Part shown: positions 7,066 to 16,000 of the stretch, piece by piece | Layout: each line of letters begins with the position of its first letter | Position numbering within the stretch: position 1 is the stretch's first letter | From: a virus | Direction: 5' to 3' (one strand) | IMG/VR virus record: IMGVR_UViG_3300031886_000033 | Coordinates: 1-26,257 of that record | Length of the DNA stretch: 26,257 bases | Translations under genes and position numbers: made by a program | Notes under the pieces: generated by a model | Databases searched by the model: none | What the model saw: the letters and a program-made list of their open reading frames with translations, nothing else | What the model was told of the DNA's origin: nothing

Positions 7066-9653
7066 CAAAACAGATAATACAAGATGGTATAATACCTAAT
7101 GACGGTCAAGGTGACAGTCTTAGAACAGGTGCACAGAAAATAAACACAAATTTTGATGAGTTATATACTGCACTAGGAAATGGTAGTGCTTTAACTTCTA
7201 TTTCAGATAATTTATTTAATTCAACAGGTTCTAACAAGATTGCGTTTCACTTTGATACGCTAGGAGATTTACCAGATGCCACAACCTATCACGGAATGTT
7301 CGCCCATGTACATAGTGAAGGTACAGGTTATATGTCTCATGCAGGAGCCTGGGTTAAACTCGTAGATGCAAATAAATCTATTGATGCTTTAGCAGATGTT
7401 AATACAACTAACACTACACCAACAGATGGTCAAGCATTACTTTGGGATAACGCAAATAGTTATTGGAAACCAGGTGACGTACAAGCATCAGGTGGTGGAA
7501 CTTTTGTTTCATTATCAGATAGTCCTTCTACTTTTTCTGGAGCAAATAATAAATTTGTAACAGTTAATAGTGGAGCAAGTGCTATAGAATTTACAACTCC
7601 AGTTATTGATAAAATTGGAGATGTAGATACAACTACAACACCTCCAACAGCTGGTCAAGTATTAAAATGGAATGGATCTAATTGGGTTCCGGCTCAAGAT
7701 TCTACATCAGGTGGAAGTGGATCAGACGCTGACACATTAGATGGTTTAGATAGTCCATATTTTTTAGATTATAATAATTTTACTAATAAACCAACATCTT
7801 TTGGTAAATCTTTTAACGTATCTGCCGCAACATATACAGCCGCGTCAGGTATAATGCAATTAACTATTGGAGCACACGATTTAGTAATTGGTGACAATAT
7901 TAAAATTGCTCCATTAAGTTTAACATTTTCTTGCGACATGGATAATCATGCTACTAATACGCAATATCCAAGAGCAACTGGAAGTGCCGCACCTGGTGGA
8001 ATGGATTATGTATATAATAAACCAGTTGCAATTACGGGTGCAGATGCAACAACAATTACAATGAATGTTGGAACTGGAAATCTTAAATCTTTTACTCCAA
8101 CAGCCGCAATATACACACCAGCAACAGGTGTAATGGAATTAACTATTGGTACACACAATTACATAGCTGGTAACAAAGTTAGTATTACTACAGAAAGTTT
8201 AACTTTCACTTGCGCCTTAGATGGTCATTCATCACAAAAAGCATATCCAAGAGCAACAGGTTCAGCCGCTCCAGGTGGAGCTGACTATGCCTACGAAACA
8301 CTACAAACTCTTACATCAGTAAGTGCAACAACAATTACAATGAATGTTGGAATATCAAGTAATACATCTGCACATACATTTGTAAGTGCTTCTGCTGGTG
8401 CTATAACAAGTTCAAATATTCATACATTTATAAGTGCTACTTCTAATTGTATAACATTTGCAAAAAGATTTACAGAGTTATCAGATGCTCCATCTAGTTT
8501 TAGTGGATATGGAGATTATTATCTTAAAGTAAACACTGGTGGAACAGCTTTAGAACTTGTAACAAAACCTGGCGGAGCAACTAATTTATCAGGACTTTCT
8601 GATATAACAACATTAGGAAATTATTACAATACATCAAATGCAGTATATACACCTGCGACAGGAGTAATAGTATTAACTATTGGACAACACAATTTACAAG
8701 TTGGTCACAATGTAAAAATTGCTTCAAACAGTTTAACATTTACTTGTGCAATGGATAGTAATGCAACAGAACATACATATCCAAGAGGAAGTGGATCAGC
8801 ATATGCAGGTGGAAAAGATCCTGCTTATACTTCAGCAAGTACAATTACGGCAATAACTGCAGATTCAATTACTGTAAATGTTGGAATATCAAGTAATACA
8901 ACAACACACACATTTATAAGATCTACTGAAAATAATATATCAGTAGTTGATCAATCTTACAGTACATCAAATGCAACATATACACCTAACACAGGACAAT
9001 TGCAATTAACTATCGGAAACCATGCCATACAGGCTGGACATTCTGTTATGATTGCCGCAAATAGTTTAACATTTACCTGCGCCTTAGATAGTAATACTAC
9101 ACAATCAACTTATCCAAGAGCAACTGGATCAGCGGCACCAGGTGGAATGGACTATGCTTACGAAAGACCTGTATTAATTACAGCCGTAAGTGCGACAACA
9201 ATTACAATGAATTGTGGTGTATCAAGTAATACATCAGCACATACATTTGTAAGTGCTGTTGCAAATAATATAAAAGTTGCACCAACACAAGGTGATTCAT
9301 TGTACTTCAATGGAGTATCATGGTTAAGAAGAAACGGACCAGTATCAAGATATGAAATAATAAATGACAGTAGCAATAACTTTACTTGGACAGGACCTGG
9401 TTTAACATCAGCAACTAATGATCCAGTAATGTATATGAACAGAGGTCATACATATTATTTGATTAATCAAGCAGGAAGTTCTCATCCTTTAGAAATAAGA
9501 ACTAGTAATGGTGGTAGTGGATATACATCAGGAGTAACAGGTAGTCAATCAGGTACACAAATATTTGAAGTACCAATGGATGCACCTGCTACATTGTATT
9601 ACCAATGCACAATTCATTCTGCAATGGGTAACACAATTAACATATTGAGTTAA
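7062..9653 (+). CDS. repeat-containing tail-fibre protein with C-terminal cupredoxin-like domain (863 aa)
   Basis: The N-terminus holds NDGQGDSLRTGAQKINTNFDELY, a motif typical of marine phage fibre proteins. Next come a YHGMFAHVHSEGTGYMSHAG segment and LSDxPSxFSG motifs (about aa 150 and 470). Four copies of the YTPATG...YPRAT repeat occupy about aa 254-740. The C-terminus (about aa 765-863) looks like a cupredoxin fold: SSHPLEIR (His808), then FEVPMDAPATLYYQCTIHSA with Cys849, His852 and Met855. This gives H...C-x2-H-x2-M, the type-1 copper ligand order with amicyanin-like spacing. The fold assignment is from pattern only and copper binding is not shown. It is probably a fibre or baseplate-distal protein. 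The start is set by GGAG at 7051-7054 and the conserved N-terminus. Confidence 0.75.
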   Translation: MTKQIIQDGIIPNDGQGDSLRTGAQKINTNFDELYTALGNGSALTSISDNLFNSTGSNKIAFHFDTLGDLPDATTYHGMFAHVHSEGTGYMSHAGAWVKLVDANKSIDALADVNTTNTTPTDGQALLWDNANSYWKPGDVQASGGGTFVSLSDSPSTFSGANNKFVTVNSGASAIEFTTPVIDKIGDVDTTTTPPTAGQVLKWNGSNWVPAQDSTSGGSGSDADTLDGLDSPYFLDYNNFTNKPTSFGKSFNVSAATYTAASGIMQLTIGAHDLVIGDNIKIAPLSLTFSCDMDNHATNTQYPRATGSAAPGGMDYVYNKPVAITGADATTITMNVGTGNLKSFTPTAAIYTPATGVMELTIGTHNYIAGNKVSITTESLTFTCALDGHSSQKAYPRATGSAAPGGADYAYETLQTLTSVSATTITMNVGISSNTSAHTFVSASAGAITSSNIHTFISATSNCITFAKRFTELSDAPSSFSGYGDYYLKVNTGGTALELVTKPGGATNLSGLSDITTLGNYYNTSNAVYTPATGVIVLTIGQHNLQVGHNVKIASNSLTFTCAMDSNATEHTYPRGSGSAYAGGKDPAYTSASTITAITADSITVNVGISSNTTTHTFIRSTENNISVVDQSYSTSNATYTPNTGQLQLTIGNHAIQAGHSVMIAANSLTFTCALDSNTTQSTYPRATGSAAPGGMDYAYERPVLITAVSATTITMNCGVSSNTSAHTFVSAVANNIKVAPTQGDSLYFNGVSWLRRNGPVSRYEIINDSSNNFTWTGPGLTSATNDPVMYMNRGHTYYLINQAGSSHPLEIRTSNGGSGYTSGVTGSQSGTQIFEVPMDAPATLYYQCTIHSAMGNTINILS
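7821..9280 (+). repeat. four YTPATG/YPRATGSAAPGG protein repeats
   Basis: Four in-frame units of about 90-100 codons lie at roughly 7821-8085, 8097-8392, 8634-8940 and 8965-9280. Each has the order YTPATGxxxLTIGxHxL, then xAGxxVxIAxxSLTFTC, then a Cys/Asp/His segment, YPRATGSAAPGGxDYxY, ATTITMNVGxSSNTxxHTFV. Unit 3 is divergent (YPRGSGSAYAGGKDPAY). Units 2 and 3 are separated by an LSDAPSSFSG linker. DNA similarity between units is visible, e.g. the stretch encoding ATTITMNVG. Confidence 0.85.
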
Positions 9654-9659
9654 TAATTT

Positions 9660-10007
9660 ATGAGTGGTGAATTAGATATAGAACAAATAACAGAGACACT
9701 TGGTAACTCTAGATATTTTTATGGACTTAGACGTACTAGTGAAGGTGAATTGTTTATTTCAAAAGTAGATTTACTAGAATTAAAAGATGGTGTACAAGTT
9801 AATAGACCTGGTGCAGTGTCAGATAATTTTAATGATTTTTCTAGAGGCGTAGATTTTTTTGATGGAAGAGATGGACAACATAGAAAAAATTATAAAAATT
9901 TAGTTTATGAACAATATAAATGGGATGGCAGAAATATTTTTTATTATGTTAATACTGAAGGTGAATTAGTTTTAAGAATTAACGAACAATATACATACGA
10001 AGCATAA
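9660..10007 (+). CDS. small conserved protein, RYFYGLRRT family, short form (115 aa)
   Basis: It starts 6 bases after the upstream stop with no clear Shine-Dalgarno sequence, so translation is probably coupled. It is a paralogue of the 152-aa protein at 6583: both share RYFYGLRRTxEGELxIxKVD, a DFFDGRDG/DFYEGRGP segment, YEQxxWDxxNxxYYVNxEGE and LVLRINEQ. It ends directly after that core and lacks the C-terminal tail of the longer copy. It lies just upstream of a late-promoter-like box and the 2273-aa adhesin, again beside a long fibre gene. A structural accessory role is inferred; the molecular function is unknown. Confidence 0.7.
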   Translation: MSGELDIEQITETLGNSRYFYGLRRTSEGELFISKVDLLELKDGVQVNRPGAVSDNFNDFSRGVDFFDGRDGQHRKNYKNLVYEQYKWDGRNIFYYVNTEGELVLRINEQYTYEA

Positions 10008-10016
10008 AATGGAGAA

Positions 10017-10024
10017 AATAAATA
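10017..10024 (+). promoter_or_regulatory. late-promoter-like AATAAATA box
   Basis: AATAAATA lies 18 bases before the ATG of the 2273-aa gene in a 35-base gap. It matches the NATAAATA late motif seen at three other gene starts here. The spacing is tight: a start a few bases downstream would leave a leader of about 10-15 nt, with AGGG (10029-10032) at its edge. That makes it weaker than the box at 2421. Confidence 0.4.
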
Positions 10025-10042
10025 CTTTAGGGATATAATTCG

Positions 10043-13000
10043 ATGGCAGATTTCAAAATAGATAGGATACGATTTAGATGGAGAGGTGACTGGGTAGCAG
10101 GTACTTCTTACATTAAAGATGATATCGTTAGATATGGTGCAAAAATATTTGTCTCTATCGAAATGCATACAGCAGATGCTAACTTTTATAATGATTTAGA
10201 TAATATAGTTCCAAGATGGTCACAAATGATGGATGGTCAAAGTTGGACTGGTAATTGGAAAACAAGTAATTTTTATAAAGTAGGTGAAGTAGCAAAAGTT
10301 GGAGCGGCAGTTTATAAATGTATAGAAGGTCACTTATCAAATGCAAGTGAAGCCAATGGATTATTAGGTGATGAAAATAAATGGGTTTACTTTGCAAGAG
10401 GTGAAAAATGGACATCTTTATGGCAACCTAATACACTTTATAACGTTGGTGAAACAATTGTTTATGGTGGATCAGTTTGGAAATGTATAACATCACATAC
10501 TTCTTCAACTACAGCCGCAGGTATAGAATATCATCAAGCCAATTGGGTTCAATATCATAGATCAGATTTTTACAGAGGTTATTGGGCACCAAATATAAGA
10601 TATTATCCAGATGATATAGTAAGAAATGGTGGAGTAATTTACAGAGCTGTAACAGGACATACAAGTGCCGCAGTAGATTATTGGAACGATTTAGATAGTA
10701 CAGATTATACAACAAATTCATCAAGTGGTTCTGGTGCAGTTATAAATGTTTTCAGAGTTGGCACAACTTATTATGTAAAATTTACAAATGCAGGAGTAAA
10801 CTTTGCGGCGGCAGAAACTATTTCTATAGTAGGTAGTAAAATTGGTGGAGCCGATGGTACAAATGATTTATCAATCACTATTAATACAGTAAACAGTGGA
10901 GCAATAGCAACGACATCTGCAAATGGTACTGCTGTTTCAGGTAGTGCAGGTTTAGAAGCCGATCAAGCAAAATGGGAAATAGTTCTTGATGGTATTGAAT
11001 ATGAAGATGATTGGGCATACGGAAAAAAATATAATAAAGGTGCTCTTGTATCTTGGAGTCCGGGAATTTGGCAAGTAACTACTAGTCACTGGTCAATAAC
11101 GGATTACATGAATGAAGCTAATTTTTCATTATGGGTTCCAGGTGCAGAATACGAAGGAACTTACTCTACTACACAATATTATCAAAAAGGTGACGTTGTA
11201 CATTATGGTGGTTATAGTTATGTTGCTTTAGTAAGCAATACAAATATTATTCCAGGGGTTACAGATAGTACAAATACTTGGGAATTAATTCAAACAGGTT
11301 ATAATTTTAGAAGCGAATGGAATAGTTCAACTGCATATAAAACAGGAGATGTAGTTAGAGCAGGTGGTAACTTATTCATAGCAGTACAAGATAGTACTGG
11401 AGCAGATCCTGATACAACTTTTATCTATGATCCAGGTAGTGATGCTCCTGATCCTTGGCAATTATTAGTAACTGGTAAAGCATTTAAAGGTTCTTGGAAA
11501 GAAAGTGATTCCAACGGAGCAATTACTTACTTTGTAGGTGATGTAGTTACAGTAGCAGGAACAGTATACGCTTGTATTAAAACACATGAGTCATCATCAT
11601 CTGATTCTAAACCAACTTTAGATGAAGAAAGTGAAAATGTTGGTCCTTATTGGGTAATGATAGCCAAAGGTAATGAACCAGGCGCTTTAGTACTTGAACA
11701 AATAGGTGACGTAAAAAGTTTTGATACAGAAAAAACAAGAATAGGTTTAGGAACAGTAGGACAATTATTTAAAGGCAATGCAACTGGTGATTATCCAATA
11801 TGGGGTGATCATGATGTAATAAAAAATGTATTTTTTGTTTCACCTTATGGAACAGACACTCCTACTAGTGGTAAAAGTGTTGCAGGACCTTTTAAAACAA
11901 TCAAATATGCTTGTGATTTTGTAGCGGCAGATTTAGCCGAACGAACACCATGTACTATAGCAATTAAAACTGGTGTATATGAAGAAATATTACCTATTAC
12001 GGTCCCAAGAGATACACACATTTGGGGAGATTTTACAAGACGTGGTGTGAACGTTAGACCTAAAGCAGGTTATACAACAACAGATATGTGGCGTGTAAAC
12101 AATGCCTGTGGTATTGCAAATATGACAATGCAAGGAAAAACAGGTGGATTAACTGCCGCAAATGAATATGGAACAAAAAGAACAACAGGTGGAGCATATG
12201 TAACTTTAGATCCAGGTAGTGGACCTGCAGATACAAGTGTTCATATTTTAACAAAATCACCTTACATTAAAAACTGTTCAATATTTGGAACAGGATGTAC
12301 TGGATTAAAAGTAGACGGAGACTTACACGATGGTGGTCTCAAATCTTTTGTTGCTAATGATACTACACACTTTATTGAAAATGGAATTGGCGCTCATGTT
12401 AATGGAGATGCTAGAGTAGAATTTGTTTCAGTATTTGCCTATTACGCCCACATAGGATATTTGGCAACAGGCGGTGGAAAATTTAGAGCAACAAATGGAA
12501 ATTCATCTTATGGTGATTTTGGTTGTGTTGCAGAAGGACAGTTAGCGGCAGAAACTCCAACAACTGGAAAAATTAATAACCAATCACAAGAAGCACAGGT
12601 AGATGCAGTTTATAATGATGAAAATGAAATATTTGCTTTTGCATATGATCACGCAGGACAAAATTATTCATCAGCAACAATTAATATTTTCGGTTCAGGA
12701 GAAGGAGCCGCGGCAACATTAGGTTACGATCAAATTAGAAATGGTGGAGTAGGTAAAGTAAGAATTAAAGGATTAGGTGATTCATCTACAGCTGGTGGTT
12801 CAAATTATACTAGTGAAATAGCACCTTCACAAGGTGGTGATGCAACATCAATTAAATTAGCACAACAATACGAAGGTACGCCAGCCGAAACTGTAGGACA
12901 AAGAATTTATATATGGGAAGGTACAGGTAGAGGTCAGTATGGATATGTTCATACTTACGACTCAGGTACAAAAGTTGCAACTATTAAAAGAGAATTTGAT

Positions 13001-16000
13001 GATACAGATGGTTGGCAACACGTGATGGGTGGTTTCCCTATTGAAACTTTACTTAATGCATCTACAAAATATTCTATAGAACCTAGAATTACATTTACAG
13101 ATGGACCTTATAATAAATCTACTCCTTCTTTTGGAACTACAGGAGAAATGTTAGTATCTGCATCAGGAAGAGTTGGAGCATCTGATGTTACAGTATTACT
13201 TGGTAATGGTAAAGGAAATAGAACAACAGATGGTTCAAACTGGACTGCTGTTAGTGGAGTTCCTTTAGCTGACTGGATCGGAATGACTAGAACAGAAAAT
13301 TATTTTATAGCAGTAGCACAAGATGGAACAACTGCTAGATCCGCCGACGGTGCAACATGGACTAATATCACAACAAGTCAATATAGTACAACAGGAGGAA
13401 CATATACACCATCTACAGGAGAATTAGTATTAGAAATTGGAGCACATGAAGTAGGTCAGACTTATAGTACAACAAGTGCAACATATACACCAGCAACAGG
13501 TGTAATGGAATTAGGTATAGAAAAACATACTCCTGGAGCACAATTTACTCCATCAGCCGCAACATACACTCCGGCAACAGGAGTATTAGAATTAACTATA
13601 GGATCACATAGTTTAGTAGCAGGTAATAAAGTTAAAATTGCTCCAAATAGTTTAACATTTACTTGCGCCTTAGACAGTCACGCTACTGAAAAAACATATC
13701 CAAGAGCAACTGGAAGTGCCGCACCAGGCGGAGTAGATTATTTCTACGAAAAAGCAATAACTCTTACGTCAGTAGGTGCAACAACAATTACAATGAACGT
13801 TGGTGATACTAGTATATCAGGCAATAACTCAACACACACATTTGTAAGTGCTACTTCTAATTCTGTAACAGAACAAGTTATTGGAGCACACAATTTACAT
13901 ATTGGTAATGAAGTTAAGATTGCACCAACAAGTTTATCTTTTACTTGTTCTTTTGATGATCATACTGCTCAAACAGCCTATCCAAGAGCAACTGGATCTG
14001 CCGCACCGGGTGGTTACGATTATTATTATTATAGCCCAGTAGAAATTACAGCCACAACAGCATCAACAATTACAATGAATGTTGGTAAAGGAAATATTAA
14101 AAATTATACTGTAACAGACGCGGCTTATACACCAGCAACAGGAGTAGTAATATTAACTATTGGTGATCATAATTTAGTAGCTGGTAATTATATTGACATT
14201 GCTCCATTAAGTTTAACATTTACTTGTGCCCAAGATAGTCATGCAACAGAACATAGCTATCCAAGAGCAACAGGTTCAGCCGCTCCAGGTGGTTATGATT
14301 ATTTTTATAATAAACAAATAGAAATTATTTCAGCAGGTGCAACAACAATTACTGTAAATGTTGGAATATCAAGTAATACAACAGCACATACATTTATAAG
14401 TGCTCTTGCTGACGGTGTATCAAATTCAAATACACATACATTTGTAACTGCTCTTGCAAATAATGTAACATTAGCAGGTCAATTTGTTATGATTGCTCCA
14501 AACAGTTTAGGTTTTACTTGTTCTTTTGATAATAATGTATCAACTCATACATATCCAAGAGCAACAGGATCAGCGGCGCCAGGTGGAATGGATTATTTTT
14601 ACGATACACCAGTTGAAATTCAAAGCAGAACAGCAACAACAATTACAATGAATGTTGGAAAAGGAAATATTAAAAGTTACACTCCAACAGCCGCAGTATA
14701 TACACCTGCATCAGGAGTAATGGTATTAACCATTGGAGCACATAGTTTAATAGCTGGTAATTATGTTGATATTGCTACAGACAGTTTAACATTTACTTGC
14801 GATCAAGATAGTCATGGTAGTAATCATACATATCCAAGAGCAACTGGAAGTGCCGCACCTGGTGGTTATGATTATTATTACGAAAAACCAATAAGAGTTG
14901 AGTCAGTAGGTGCAACAACAATTACTCTAAATGTTGGTATATCAAGTAATACAACAGATCACTTATTTGTAAGTGCGACTGCTGATTGTGTAACAAATTC
15001 AAATGCACACACATATGTAAGTGCTACTGCGAATAATGTATCTTATTATTCTGTTCCTGTTGATGTAATGTCAGGTATTGCATATCGTAATGGAACTGTA
15101 ATAATTGCATCAGAAACAGGAATGGTTTATAAATCAACTGATGACGGTTCTAGTTTCTCAGCTGATCAATTAGAAGTTTATGATGGTTCAACATCGATAT
15201 TCACATATATTGCCGCTGGAAATGGATTATGGATAGCAGGTAATGGAACTGGAAAAACTTATGAAAGTCAAGATGAAGGAACAACTTGGTCATTAGGTTC
15301 TAATATTGGAGACAAATTAATGGATATTAACGGTGTTCTTAAATCTGTTCACAGATATGATGTAACATCATTAATATTTGGTGGTGGTAAATTTGTAGCA
15401 ACAGTAATAGACGCTCCAGGAGATGAAAGTACAGTTATTAGTAAATTTATGATATCAAATGCTACAGGACAAGTTGGAGCTTCTGAACAAACAGCTACAA
15501 GATGGACAGAAAGTGAAACACCTCCACACGCAGGACCTTACATTGGAGTTGCATATACTGAAGGTACATATGTTGCAATATCGGCCGGTGGAGATCTTGC
15601 TTACAGTTATGACGCTTGGTCTTGGAAAATATTAGATTCTGCATTAACAGGAACGTTTTCAAGTATAGGTAGTGGTAAAGCTGGCGGTGGACATTTTGTT
15701 CCTTTACAAACTGGTAGTACCGGTACAACATATTTGTTAAGAAAAGGTTCAAGACCTTTAGCAAGAGCAATTACAAGTTCTCAAGTAATTACAAAATTAC
15801 AAATTTTATCTCCAGGTAGTGGATATTCAACTGCACCAGCAGTTACAATAACTGACAATAAAGCTACAACTGATGCAAGTCTTGAAGCAAGAATATTTGA
15901 TGGAGTATTAGGTCAACCAGAATTTTCAAATAGAGGTTCAGGATTTATGAATGTATCTGCAACATTAACAGGAGATGGTTTTGCAGATGAATATCAAATT

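Noticed and set aside
10009-10038. Nine-codon ORF MEKINTLGI between the 115-aa and 2273-aa genes
   Set aside because: It overlaps the proposed late box, has no ribosome site and no similarity to anything; probably chance.
2167-10180. Depletion of CAGCAG (EcoP15I-type site) as the cause of the Ala codon pattern
   Set aside because: CAGCAG occurs in several places (e.g. about 2201 and 10166), so the avoided word is GCWGC itself.
7821-15050. Regularly spaced repeats considered as a CRISPR array or minisatellite
   Set aside because: The units are about 240-340 bases, in frame, diverged, and encode a conserved protein module; there are no short identical repeats with unique spacers.
13180-15740. 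Asp-box region as a sialidase enzyme
   Set aside because: Asp boxes are structural; no catalytic Arg triad or Tyr/Glu pair could be recognised, so only a propeller-like fold is proposed.
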